Assembly: GCF_900109355.1 (NCBI RefSeq)
Contig: NZ_FOBF01000014.1
Span: 62,001 to 126,000, forward strand
Reading direction: 5' to 3'
Source of the DNA: Nonomuraea pusilla
Lineage (GTDB): Bacteria; Actinomycetota; Actinomycetes; Streptosporangiales; Streptosporangiaceae
DNA length: 64,000 nt
Part shown: positions 26,764-35,582 of the stretch, piece by piece
Position numbering within the stretch: the first letter of the stretch is position 1
How the letters are laid out: each line of letters begins with the position of its first letter
Translations under genes and position numbers: made by a program
Notes under the pieces: generated by a model
What the model saw: only the letters and a program-made list of their open reading frames with translations
Databases searched by the model: none
What the model was told of the DNA's origin: nothing

Positions 26764-27378
26764 CACGGCCAGGCGGACCCGGTTCTGCTCACCGGTCTTG
26801 CGCATCAACCCCGACACGTACGTCTTCACCGTCGAGACGCCCAGGTGGAGCCGCTCGGCGATCTCCTTGTTCGACAGGCCCGCCCCGATCATCCCGAGCA
26901 CCTCCCGCTCGCGCGGGCTCAGCTCGGGCAGCTCGCGCACCGGCTCCCGCCCGGCGCGCGAGCGCACCGCCTGCTCCACCAGCCGTCCCAGCACGGCCTG
27001 GCTGAACGGCGGGTCGCCCGCCACCGCCCGGCGCAGCGCGGCCAGCAGGTCGGCGGGCGGGCAGTCCTTGGCCAGGAACCCGAACGCGCCCGCCGACAGC
27101 GCCGGGTACAGGTGGTCGTCGTCGTCGAACGTCGTCAGGACGACCACCTTGCTCGCCGGCCGGGCCGCCGTGATGCGGCGGGTCGCGGCGATGCCGTCCA
27201 GGCCTGGCATGCGCAGGTCCATGAGGATCACGTCCGGCAGCAGCGCGGCCGCCAGGCGCACCCCCTCGCCGCCGTCCTCGGCCTCGCCGACGACCTCGAC
27301 CTCCGGGTCCGACTCGCACAGCATCCGCAGCCCGACCCGGACCAGCCGCTGGTCGTCCACGAGCAGCACTCTGATCAC
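26740..27378 (-). CDS. NarL/LuxR-type response regulator
   Basis: A 212-residue regulator: receiver domain with phosphoacceptor Asp54 (DVILMDLRMPG), switch Thr in VVVLTTFDDD and Lys in FLAKDCP, followed by a LuxR helix-turn-helix (ELSPREREVLGMIGAGLSNKEIAERLHLGVSTVKTYVS). It is the cytoplasmic partner of the histidine kinase next to it, with GTG start overlapping the kinase stop (GTGA). The target genes are unknown; the divergent MMPL transporter behind the kinase is a good candidate. The 3' end overlaps the GDPD gene by 24 bp. Confidence 0.92.
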   Translation of the reverse strand: MIRVLLVDDQRLVRVGLRMLCESDPEVEVVGEAEDGGEGVRLAAALLPDVILMDLRMPGLDGIAATRRITAARPASKVVVLTTFDDDDHLYPALSAGAFGFLAKDCPPADLLAALRRAVAGDPPFSQAVLGRLVEQAVRSRAGREPVRELPELSPREREVLGMIGAGLSNKEIAERLHLGVSTVKTYVSGLMRKTGEQNRVRLAVLAAQDLA

Positions 27379-28781
27379 CTGGTGCTCGCCTCCATCGCCC
27401 GCGCGGGCGCGCCCCTCCTGTCCCCCCCGGCAGCCCACTGAGCCTGCTCGGGTGGGGGGAGCTCCGCGTACAGGCGCCAGCCCTGGCCGCCCGGCGCGGG
27501 CCCGGCCTCGAACCGGCCGCCGAGCAGCTCGACGCGTTCTGCCATGCCGATGAGGCCGTGCCCGAGCGTCCCGGGGGCGGGGCGGCGCCGGTCCGCGCCG
27601 CCGTCGTCCACGATCTCCAACCGCACCCGCCGCCCCTCGGACCCCGTCACCCGCCCCACCGCCGCACCGACCGCCTCCGCACCGACCGTCCCCGTACCGA
27701 CCGTCCCCGTACCGACCGTCCCCGTGCCGACCGTCCCCGTGCCGGACGCCTCTGTGCCGGACGCCTCCGTGCCGACCGTCCCCGTGCCGAGCGCCTCCAT
27801 CCGGACCGACAGCCGAACGCCGGCTCGCGGGCCCGCGTGCTTGGCTGCGTTCGCCAGGCCCTCCTGCGCCAGCCGCAGCACGGTCAGCCCGCGCACCGCG
27901 TCCAGCTCCGCCACCGACGGGTCCACCTCGGCCTGCGCGGTCAGCCCCGCCTGCCGGACCCGCGCCACCGCGCCCTCCAGCGCCCCGGGCAGTTCCGCCC
28001 GATCGACGAGCGAGAAGAACGGCCCGCCGTCCACCTGCGCCGGGTCGCGCAGCACGGCGACCAGCCGGCGCAGGTCCACCAGCGCGGCGCCGCCCGTGGC
28101 GTGCAGGTCGTCGAGCACCTGCGTCACCCGCGGGTCGTCCCCCGGCAGGACGTGCCTGGCCACGCCGACCCGCAGCACCATCGACGAGACGTGGTGCGCC
28201 ACCAGGTCGTGCAGCTCCCTCGCGATCGCCGTGCGCTCGGCCGCGCGGGCGGCCAGCGTCTCGGAGTGGCGGCGGCGCTCCTCCGCGTCCGCGCGCTCCC
28301 TGGCCTGGGCGGCGTGCCGGCGCAGCAGCCGCACGTACGCGCCCGACAGCAGCGGCACCCCCGCCAGGACCGCCAGCCGGTAGAGCGTCGGCAGCACCTC
28401 CGCCGCCGGCGCCGACATGGCGTGCCAGACGAGGAACCCCCCTGCCAGGACGCCCCCGGCCGCCACGCGCCGGGCGCCGGACCGCAGCGCCAGCTCGAAC
28501 AGCGTCACCGCCAGCATCGCCTTGACCGGCAGGCCGACGGCGGCGCCGAGCGCGTCGCCCGCCACCAGCAGCCCCGACAGCGTGACCGTGGCCGCCAGCG
28601 GGAACCGCCCGCCCCCCAGGCAGACCGCGAGCGCGCCGAGGGCCAGCGCCCAGTCCGCCGGGGTCTGCGGGCGGTGCAGCAGCCACAGGTCACCCAGGGC
28701 CAGCACCGACAGCACCACCGGGCGCACAGGGGCCGCGCGGTCGTCGAGGACCCGTTCGACCCGTTCCATCCAGCCCGTCAC
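27375..28781 (-). CDS. NarL-type sensor histidine kinase with repeat insertion
   Basis: A 468-residue membrane kinase: roughly five hydrophobic segments in the first 155 residues, then a HisKA_3 dimerisation domain with phosphoacceptor His191 (ARELHDLVAHH), and a HATPase_c domain with N-box LANAAKHAG and G-box LGHGLIGMAERVELLGG. Between the N-box and the D-box (IVDDGG) lies a repetitive Gly-Thr-Gly-Thr-Val insertion of about 45 residues made of 15-bp units. The insertion is within the ATP-binding fold, in a region that is normally a short loop, so it may be tolerated. Coupled to the response regulator by GTGA. Confidence 0.88.
   Translation of the reverse strand: MTGWMERVERVLDDRAAPVRPVVLSVLALGDLWLLHRPQTPADWALALGALAVCLGGGRFPLAATVTLSGLLVAGDALGAAVGLPVKAMLAVTLFELALRSGARRVAAGGVLAGGFLVWHAMSAPAAEVLPTLYRLAVLAGVPLLSGAYVRLLRRHAAQARERADAEERRRHSETLAARAAERTAIARELHDLVAHHVSSMVLRVGVARHVLPGDDPRVTQVLDDLHATGGAALVDLRRLVAVLRDPAQVDGGPFFSLVDRAELPGALEGAVARVRQAGLTAQAEVDPSVAELDAVRGLTVLRLAQEGLANAAKHAGPRAGVRLSVRMEALGTGTVGTEASGTEASGTGTVGTGTVGTGTVGTGTVGAEAVGAAVGRVTGSEGRRVRLEIVDDGGADRRRPAPGTLGHGLIGMAERVELLGGRFEAGPAPGGQGWRLYAELPPPEQAQWAAGGDRRGAPARAMEASTR
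27666..27800. repeat. 15-bp minisatellite inside the kinase gene
   Basis: Nine units of 15 bp, consensus RCCGACCGTCCCCGT, several identical. They encode the pentapeptides GTGTV, GTEAS and similar on the minus strand. Unit length is a multiple of three, so copy-number changes preserve the kinase reading frame. Confidence 0.85.
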
Positions 28782-28979
28782 GCCCCGATGCTAGGCGCCG
28801 GCGGCGCGGCGCCGGCTCCCCCAACTGGCCGGACGGGCTCCGCCAACTGGCCGGTGGGGCGAGACGACGGGCGGAAGCGGCGGCCGTCACCGCGCCGGGA
28901 CAGTGGGGGCGCCCCCGAAGCGAAAGGCCTCACCGTGGAAGCTCTCACCGGGGCCTGACCAGAGGAAGGAGTGATCGGC

Positions 28980-31136
28980 ATGTTCGCCGCCCTGGGCCGG
29001 CTCGCCATCCGGCGCCGCTGGTGGATCGTGGCCGCGTCGCTGCTCGTGGCGCTCGCCGGAGGCGTGTTCGGCGCCGGCGCGATCGGGACGTTCACCGGCG
29101 GCGCCGGGTTCGTGGACCCCGCCAGCGAGAGCAACCGCGCCGACGAGCTGATCGCGCGCACGTTCCCGCGCGACGGCGCCGACGTGGTCGTCCTGTACGA
29201 GAGCGACCGGCTGCGCGTCGACGACCCGGCGTTCGCCTCGGCCGTGCGGTCCGTCGTCTCCGGGCTGCCCGCCGGCGTCGTCGCCTCCGCCCGCACCCAC
29301 TGGTCCGCCGGCTCCCCGGAGTACGTCTCCACCGACCGGCACGCCACGTACGTCACCCTGACCCTGGCCGGGCGGGACGGCGACGAGCGGGCCCGCGGCT
29401 ACCAGCAGATCAAGGACCGGCTGCGGGCGCCTGGACTGACCACGACCGTGGGCGGCGCGCTCGTCTTCCCCCTGGAGATCAACCAGCTCAGCACCGGCGA
29501 CATCGTCCGCGCCGAGGTGCTGTCCATGCCGGTGCTGCTGGTGCTGCTCGTGCTGGCGTTCCGCGGCGCGGTGGCGGCGTGCCTGCCGCTGGCGATCGGG
29601 CTGCTCACCATGTTCGGCTCGCTCACCGTGCTGCGCCTGCTCACGACCGTCGCCGACGTCTCCACGTACGCGTTCCAGATCGTCACCCTGATGGGGCTCG
29701 GGCTCGCCATCGACTACGCGCTGTTCCTGGTGACCCGCTTCCGCGAGGAACTGGCGGCCGGGTCCGCCGTCGAGGACGCCGTCGTCCGCACCGTGGCGAC
29801 CGCCGGGCGGGCCGTCGTCTTCTCCGGGCTGACGCTGGCCACCTGCTTCCTCGGGATGCTGCTCTTCCCCCAGCTCGTCTACCGCTCTATCGGGTACGCG
29901 GGCGCCGCCGTCGTGCTGTTCGCCGTGCTCGCCACGCTCACCGTGCTGCCCGCCCTGCTCGCCATCGCCGGGCACCGGGTGAACGCGCTGCGCGTGCCGA
30001 TCCCCGTACGGGCCGGGCGCGGCTGGTGGTACCGGATGGCGCACGCCGCGATGCGCCGGCCGCTCGTCACCACGCTCGGCGTCGGCGGCGCGCTGCTCGC
30101 GCTCGGCCTGCCGTTCCTCGGCGTGCGCTGGGGCATCCCCGACCCGGCGCTGCTGCCGGACGGCACGGGGAGCAGGGTCGTGGCCGAGCGGCTGGCCGAA
30201 CGGTTCACCCAGGTGCCCGACCGCGTCATGACGGCCGTGCTCACCCCTGCCACGCCGGGGCAGGCGCGGGAGTACGCGGCCCGGCTCGACGCCGTCGAGG
30301 GCGTCTCCGGGGTGAGCGTGACCGGGCAGAACGGCGGCGCGTACCGGCTGTCCATGCGGTACTCGTACCGGCCGACGAGCGACGCGGCCGCCAGGATGGC
30401 GCGTGAGCTGCGGGACGTGCCCGCGCCCGGCGGGGCGACCGCGCTGGTGACCGGGCGGCCCGCGACCCTGCTCGACGTGCGCGGGTCGGTCGCCGAGCGG
30501 ATGCCGGTGTTCGGGCTGTTCGTGCTGGTCGCGTGCGCGGTGCTGCTGTTCTGGGCGTTCGGTTCCGTGGTGCTGCCGCTGAAGTCCGTCGTCATGAACG
30601 CGCTGTCGCTGTCGGCGTCGTTCGGCGCGATCACCCTGATCTTCCAGCGGGGATGGCTGTCGGGGCTGCTCGGCTTCGACCCGGCGGGCTGGCTGGACGT
30701 CGTGTTCCCCGTGCTGATCCTCGTCATGGCGTTCGGCCTGGCCCTCGACTACGAGGTCTTCCTCGTCTCCCGCATCCGGGAGGAATGGGACAGGACCGGC
30801 GACAGCGCCGAGTCGGTGGCCGTCGGCGCGCAGCGCTCGGCCGGGGTGATCAGCAGCGCGGCGCTGCTGCTGATCGTGGTCGTGGGCGGGTTCGCCCTCG
30901 GCCAGGTCACGCTGATGAAGATGATCGGGGTGGGCCTGGTGATCGCCGTCGGGGTGGACGCGACGATCGTCAGAGGGCTGCTGGTGCCCGCCACCATGCG
31001 GCTGCTCGGCCGCTGGGCGTGGTGGGCGCCCGCCCCGCTGGCCCGCTGGTGGAACCGCCACGGACTCCGCGAAACCCCCACCTCCACGGGACAGCCCCGT
31101 CAAACCACCCGGGCGAACAGCCGGTCCAGATGGTGA
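28980..31136 (+). CDS. MMPL-family (RND) membrane transporter
   Basis: A 718-residue RND-type transporter with two halves, each a first helix, a large extracytoplasmic loop and a helix bundle. The proton-relay helix motifs GLGLAIDYALFLVTR and FGLALDYEVFLVSR carry the conserved Asp-Tyr pairs. MMPL proteins export lipids, siderophores or drugs. I choose ATG 28980, 9 nt after GAGGAAGGA; GTG 28971 would be too close to that site. It is divergent from the two-component system. Its last 37 bases overlap the TetR relic, and the C-terminal tail there is unusual. Confidence 0.87.
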   Translation: MFAALGRLAIRRRWWIVAASLLVALAGGVFGAGAIGTFTGGAGFVDPASESNRADELIARTFPRDGADVVVLYESDRLRVDDPAFASAVRSVVSGLPAGVVASARTHWSAGSPEYVSTDRHATYVTLTLAGRDGDERARGYQQIKDRLRAPGLTTTVGGALVFPLEINQLSTGDIVRAEVLSMPVLLVLLVLAFRGAVAACLPLAIGLLTMFGSLTVLRLLTTVADVSTYAFQIVTLMGLGLAIDYALFLVTRFREELAAGSAVEDAVVRTVATAGRAVVFSGLTLATCFLGMLLFPQLVYRSIGYAGAAVVLFAVLATLTVLPALLAIAGHRVNALRVPIPVRAGRGWWYRMAHAAMRRPLVTTLGVGGALLALGLPFLGVRWGIPDPALLPDGTGSRVVAERLAERFTQVPDRVMTAVLTPATPGQAREYAARLDAVEGVSGVSVTGQNGGAYRLSMRYSYRPTSDAAARMARELRDVPAPGGATALVTGRPATLLDVRGSVAERMPVFGLFVLVACAVLLFWAFGSVVLPLKSVVMNALSLSASFGAITLIFQRGWLSGLLGFDPAGWLDVVFPVLILVMAFGLALDYEVFLVSRIREEWDRTGDSAESVAVGAQRSAGVISSAALLLIVVVGGFALGQVTLMKMIGVGLVIAVGVDATIVRGLLVPATMRLLGRWAWWAPAPLARWWNRHGLRETPTSTGQPRQTTRANSRSRW

Positions 31137-31400
31137 TCGATGACGGTGAGCGCGTCCCGGGCTCGATCACGCCGAGTTCGAGGAGGGGGGTGAAGCCGGT
31201 GAGAGTGAGCAGAAGGTCGTTCTCGACCCTCCCGTCGCGTTCCGGATCGATGCGCCTGTCGGCGATCGCCCGTCGGACCAGCTCCTCGCCCCTGGCCCGG
31301 CCGGGACGAGGGCCATCGCGCGCCGGCGCGTGGAGGTCTTGGTCGTGCAGCGGACGTAGGCGGCGCTCATCCGGCTGGTGGCCCGGGCGTCGGGACCGGA
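31100..31400 (-). pseudogene. Frameshifted TetR-family regulator remnant
   Basis: On the minus strand the C-terminal half of a TetR-like protein can be read: GEELVRRAIADRRIDPE, then DLLLTLTGFTPLLELGVIEPG, after which the frame must shift to read ALTVIDHHLDRLFARVV and stop at 31100. The two pieces together form the usual ligand-domain ending of TetR proteins, so a one-base indel near 31150 broke it. The N-terminal helix-turn-helix is not identifiable. The remnant sits at the end of the MMPL gene, which such regulators often control. Confidence 0.6.
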
Positions 31401-31496
31401 GGACCGTAACAGGCGGCGGCCCGGGTGGGAAGCGCACTTCCCGCCCGGGCCGCCGTCGTCGTCAGCCTCCGACCCGCAACGGGCCCGCCACGGGCC

Positions 31497-31535
31497 CTCG
31501 GCCCGGGACCGGCCTGGGGCCGAGGCCCCGGGCCG
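31497..31535 (-). terminator. Hairpin terminator downstream of nrdJ
   Basis: Arms CCTCGGCCC (31497-31505) and its perfect complement (31518-31526), 12-nt loop, and an overlapping alternative stem GGCCCGGG/CCCGGGCC (31501-31508, 31528-31535). It lies within 50 nt after the nrdJ stop. GC-rich without T-run, as usual in this genome. Confidence 0.5.
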
Positions 31536-31544
31536 GTGGCCGGG

Positions 31545-34388
31545 TCAGCTGCAGCCGCTGGTGGAGCCGCAGCCCTCGCAGACGTAGCAGCTGCCCGCCG
31601 GGCGCATCTTCGTGCCGCACGTCATGCAGAGCGGCGCGTCGGCCGTGAAGCGCCGGTGGCTCTCCAGCGTGAGCTCCTTGACCTCGGGCTGCGGCTGCGG
31701 CTTCTCCTCGACCCGCGCCGCCGGCTCGATGGGCGCCGACTGGGCGAGCGCCTCGCGGTCGACCGTCTCCTGCAGCGCCGCCGGGTCCTCGCCGCGCTGC
31801 TGCGCCGCGCGCTCGGCCGCCGAGAAGATGCCCAGCGCCGCCCGCTCGTCGTACGGGAGGTAGTCGAGCGCCAGGCGCCGGAAGATGTAGTCCATCACGG
31901 ACGTCGCCATGCGGATGTCGGGGTCGTCGGTCATGCCCGCCGGCTCGAACCGCATGTTGACGAACTTGCTCATGTACGTCTCCAGCGGCACGCCGTACTG
32001 CAGGCCGATGGAGATCGCCACCGAGAAGGCGTCCATGACGCCCGCCAGGGTCGAGCCCTGCTTGGACATCTTCAGGAAGACCTCGCCCAGCCCGTCGTCG
32101 GGGTAGGAGGAGGCCGTCATGTAGCCCTTCGCGCCGCCGACGGTGAAGCGGGTGGTGGTGCTGGGCCGCTGGTTCGGCATGCGGCGCCGGGTCGGGCGGT
32201 TGACCTCGATGACCTTGACCTCGGGCTCCTCGGCCTGGGCGGCCGGTTCGTCCTTCTTGGCCGGCTCGTCCTTCTTGCCGCCGGCCGACAGCGGCTGGCC
32301 GACCTTGCAGTTGTCGCGGTAGACGGCGAGCGCCTTCAGCCCGAGCTTCCAGCCCTCCATGTAGACCTGCTCGATGTCGTCGATCGTGGCCGACTCGGGC
32401 AGGTTGACCGTCTTCGAGATCGCGCCGGACAGGAACGGCTGCGTGGCGGCCATCATCCGGACGTGGCCCATCGGCGCGATCGCCCGCTCGCCCATCGCGC
32501 AGTCGAACACCTCGTAGTGCTCCTTGCGCAGGCCCGGCGCGTCGACGACGTGGCCGTGCTCGGCGATGTACTCGACGATCGCCTCGACCTGCTCCTGCTG
32601 GTAGCCGAGCTGCTTGAGCGCGCGCGGGATCGTCTGGTTGACGATCTGCATCGAGCCGCCGCCGACCAGCTTCTTGAACTTCACCAGCGCGAGGTCGGGC
32701 TCGATGCCGGTGGTGTCGCAGTCCATCATCAGGCCGATCGTGCCCGTCGGGGCGAGGAGGCTGGCCTGCGCGTTGCGGTAGCCGTTCCTCTCGCCGGTCT
32801 TCAGGCACTCCGACCACTGCCGGGACGCCTCGGCGTGGATCTTGGAGTCCATGACGCCGACCGTGCGCAGGTCGTCGTTCGCCGCGGCGTGCTTGCGCAT
32901 GACGCGCTTGTGCGGCTCGGCGTTGCGGGCGTAACCGTCGTACGGGCCCACCACGCCGGCCAGCTCGGCGCTGCGCCGGTACGACACGCCCGTCATGAGG
33001 CTGGTGATCGCCCCCGCCACGGCGCGGCCGCCGTCGGAGTCGTACGCGTGGCCGGTCGCCATGAGCAGCGCGCCGAGGTTCGCGTAGCCGATGCCGAGCT
33101 GCCGGTACGCCCGCGTCGTCTCCCCGATCTTCTCCGTCGGGAAGTCGGCGAAGCAGATCGAGATGTCCATCGCGGTGATGATCAGCTCGGTCAGTTTGAC
33201 GAAGTTCGCGATGTCGAAGGAGTTGTCGTCGTTCAGGAACTTCAGCAGGTTGATGCTGGCCAGGTTGCAGGAGGAGTTGTCCAGGTGGACGTACTCGCTG
33301 CACGGGTTGCTGGCGGTGATGCGGCCCGTCTCCGGGGTGGTGTGCCAGTCGTTGATCGTGTCGTCGTACTGCACGCCGGGGTCGGCGCACTCCCAGGCGG
33401 CCTTCGCCATCTTCCTGAACAGGTCGCGGGCGTCGATGGTCTCGATGACCTCGCCCGTCAGGCGGGCGCGCAGCCCGAACCGCTCGCCCTTCTCCACCGC
33501 CCGCATGAACTCGTCGGAGACGCGGACCGAGTTGTTGGCGTTCTGGTACTGGACCGAGACGATGTCCTTGCCGCCGAGGTCCATGTCGAACCCGGCGTCG
33601 CGCAGGGCCCGGACCTTGTCCTCCTCGCGCGCCTTCGTCTCGATGAACTCCTCGATGTCGGGGTGGTCGACGTCCAGCACGACCATCTTGGCCGCGCGGC
33701 GGGTCGCGCCGCCCGACTTGATCGTGCCCGCGCTGGCGTCGGCGCCGCGCATGAAGCTGACCGGGCCGCTCGCGGTGCCGCCGCTCGACAGCAGCTCCTT
33801 GGACGAACGGATGCGGGACAGGTTCACCCCCGCGCCGGAACCGCCCTTGAAGATCACGCCCTCTTCCTTGTACCAGTCCAGGATCGACTCCATCGTGTCG
33901 TCCACGGACAGGATGAAGCAGGCGCTGACCTGCTGCGGCGACTTCGTGCCGACGTTGAACCAGACCGGCGAGTTGAACGCGAACACCTGGTGCACCAGGG
34001 CGTGCTTCAGCTCGTGGTCGAAGATCTCGGCGTCCTCGTCGCTGGCGAAGTAGCCCTCCTCGATGCCCGTCCGCGTGTAGACGCCCACCACACGGTCGAC
34101 GAGCTGCTTCAGGCTCCACTCGCGCTGCGGCGTGCCCACCGCGCCCCGGAAGTACTTCGTGGTCACGATGTTCGCCGCGTTCACCGACCAGAAGTCGGGG
34201 AACTCGACACCCCGCTGCTCGAAGTTGATCGAGCCGTCGCGCCAGTTCGTCATGACGACGTCGCGGCGCTCCCAATTGACCTCGTCATATGGGTGCACGC
34301 CGGGCTTGGTGAAGATGCGCTTCATCTTCAGCCCCTTACGAGGACGCTTGCCACCGCGCGCGACTGAACCGCTGGCCGTCTCCGTCAT
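31545..34388 (-). CDS. nrdJ: Adenosylcobalamin-dependent ribonucleotide reductase (class II)
   Basis: A 947-residue class II ribonucleotide reductase that makes deoxyribonucleotides using vitamin B12 and needs no oxygen. The N-terminal region begins IFTKPGVHPYDEVNWERRD; the active-site region NPCSEYVHLDNSSCNLASINL, the CFILSVDDTMESI segment and FKGGSGAGVNLSRIR are typical. The C-terminus carries a Cys-rich tail MTCGTKMRPAGSCYVCEGCG, which cycles reducing equivalents. The start overlaps the nrdR stop (ATGA), so the pair forms an operon, as in Streptomyces. Confidence 0.96.
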   Translation of the reverse strand: MTETASGSVARGGKRPRKGLKMKRIFTKPGVHPYDEVNWERRDVVMTNWRDGSINFEQRGVEFPDFWSVNAANIVTTKYFRGAVGTPQREWSLKQLVDRVVGVYTRTGIEEGYFASDEDAEIFDHELKHALVHQVFAFNSPVWFNVGTKSPQQVSACFILSVDDTMESILDWYKEEGVIFKGGSGAGVNLSRIRSSKELLSSGGTASGPVSFMRGADASAGTIKSGGATRRAAKMVVLDVDHPDIEEFIETKAREEDKVRALRDAGFDMDLGGKDIVSVQYQNANNSVRVSDEFMRAVEKGERFGLRARLTGEVIETIDARDLFRKMAKAAWECADPGVQYDDTINDWHTTPETGRITASNPCSEYVHLDNSSCNLASINLLKFLNDDNSFDIANFVKLTELIITAMDISICFADFPTEKIGETTRAYRQLGIGYANLGALLMATGHAYDSDGGRAVAGAITSLMTGVSYRRSAELAGVVGPYDGYARNAEPHKRVMRKHAAANDDLRTVGVMDSKIHAEASRQWSECLKTGERNGYRNAQASLLAPTGTIGLMMDCDTTGIEPDLALVKFKKLVGGGSMQIVNQTIPRALKQLGYQQEQVEAIVEYIAEHGHVVDAPGLRKEHYEVFDCAMGERAIAPMGHVRMMAATQPFLSGAISKTVNLPESATIDDIEQVYMEGWKLGLKALAVYRDNCKVGQPLSAGGKKDEPAKKDEPAAQAEEPEVKVIEVNRPTRRRMPNQRPSTTTRFTVGGAKGYMTASSYPDDGLGEVFLKMSKQGSTLAGVMDAFSVAISIGLQYGVPLETYMSKFVNMRFEPAGMTDDPDIRMATSVMDYIFRRLALDYLPYDERAALGIFSAAERAAQQRGEDPAALQETVDREALAQSAPIEPAARVEEKPQPQPEVKELTLESHRRFTADAPLCMTCGTKMRPAGSCYVCEGCGSTSGCS

Positions 34389-34840
34389 GACTCCCCCTTC
34401 TCCGCCTTCAACTGTTGGATCTCGGCCTCGAAGTCCGCCAGGCTCTCGAAACCGCGATATACCGATGCGAACCGCAGGTAGGCGACCTCGTCGAGCTCGC
34501 GCAGCGGCCCGAGAATCGCCAAACCCACCTCGTTCGAGGGGATCTCTGCCGCGCCCTTGGCCCTGATGGCCTCCTCGACCCGCTGCCCGAGCTGCGCCAA
34601 GGAGTCCTCACTGACCGGCCTGCCCTGACAGGCCCGCCGTACGCCCGCCACGACCTTGTCGCGCGAGAACGGCTCGGTCACCCCGCTGCGCTTGCTCACC
34701 ATGAGCAGCACGGTCTCCTGTGTGGTGAACCTGCGCCCACATTCGGGGCAGGTACGCCTCCGCCGGATGGCCGCGCCGTCGTCCGTGGAACGACTGTCGA
34801 TGACCCGCGTGTCCGGATGGCGGCAGAACGGACAGTGCAC
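34385..34840 (-). CDS. nrdR: Transcriptional repressor NrdR
   Basis: A 151-residue regulator: N-terminal zinc ribbon (CPFCRHPDTRVIDSR and CPECGRRFTT, four cysteines) and an ATP-cone domain (VSKRSGVTEPFSRDKVVAGVRRAC). It senses ATP/dATP and represses ribonucleotide reductase genes by binding paired NrdR boxes. GTG start at 34840. It is the first gene of the nrdR-nrdJ operon; candidate boxes lie 98-144 nt upstream, so autoregulation of both genes is expected. Confidence 0.96.
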   Translation of the reverse strand: MHCPFCRHPDTRVIDSRSTDDGAAIRRRRTCPECGRRFTTQETVLLMVSKRSGVTEPFSRDKVVAGVRRACQGRPVSEDSLAQLGQRVEEAIRAKGAAEIPSNEVGLAILGPLRELDEVAYLRFASVYRGFESLADFEAEIQQLKAEKGES

Positions 34841-34937
34841 GCTTTCGCCTCCTCGGATTCCGCCGCCACCACACGGTTGGAACGTCGCCGCGGTAGGCTC
34901 GCGCCCGCGCCACGGCTGGCCATGGAACGGTCACAGA

Positions 34938-34984
34938 AACACAAGGTGTGGTGAACTACATCGGTGTAACTACTAGATGTTGTG
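34938..34984 (-). promoter_or_regulatory. Candidate paired NrdR boxes
   Basis: On the minus strand, CACAACATCTAGTAGT (34984-34969) and CACCACACCTTGTGTT (34953-34938) are partial matches to the ACAC-AT-rich-GTGT NrdR box. They are spaced exactly 31 bp, three helical turns, as expected for cooperative NrdR binding. A TACA...TGTA palindrome lies between them. Box matches are imperfect. Confidence 0.5.
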
Positions 34985-35582
34985 GTCCAACCGTAGAAGC
35001 GCGGGACCATGAACGCAAGTTGGCGAGGACCCTCCGACCGAACCCGCTGATCAGCCAGCGGGGCACGGCGTGTCGCCCCAGAGGCCACACCGGCCCCTGC
35101 GGTTTCCCACCTCGGGAGTCACTCAAACCTCACGGACCCCGCCGGCCGAGCCGGTCGCCGTCCTCGCCGAAGAGCGCAGCGTACCGGACCCCAGCGGAAG
35201 CAACCGACCACCGGAACCCGCCTGCGACGAAACGCTCCCAGGACACCAGAAGACACACCCGGCACCGGGACGGAAGAGCGGGCAGCACCACGGAACCGGA
35301 GCACGCGGCCCTACAGCTCGGCAGAGCGGGAGCGCGGGAGCTCAGGAGCACGCGGCCCAGCGCGCGGGAAGCGGCACGGAACCGCAAGCGGCACGGCAGA
35401 AGCGGCCGGGCAGAAGCGGCACGGCGGAGGCGGCATGGCGGAGGCGGCACGGCGGAGGCGGCATGGCGGAGGCGGCATGGAACCGGAACCGGAACCGGAA
35501 GCCGAACCGGAAGCGGAAACGGAAACGGCACGAGCAGCGCGGAACCGGAGGCGGCCTGGACGAAGCGCTGAGAGGAGGGAGG
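34985..35582. other. Non-coding region with 14-bp and 6-bp tandem repeats
   Basis: About 600 nt without a credible gene between the nrdR promoter and the 3' end of the LysM gene. It holds four copies of a 14-bp unit GCGGAGGCGGCAYG (35424-35479), related 15-bp units just before, and GGAACC-type hexamers (35480-35520). The 14-bp period is not a multiple of three, in contrast to repeats inside the neighbouring genes, which supports a non-coding nature. Confidence 0.6.

Noticed and set aside
34841..34985. Cobalamin riboswitch upstream of nrdR-nrdJ
   Set aside because: No B12-box-like element or extended fold was recognised; only NrdR-type palindromes were seen.
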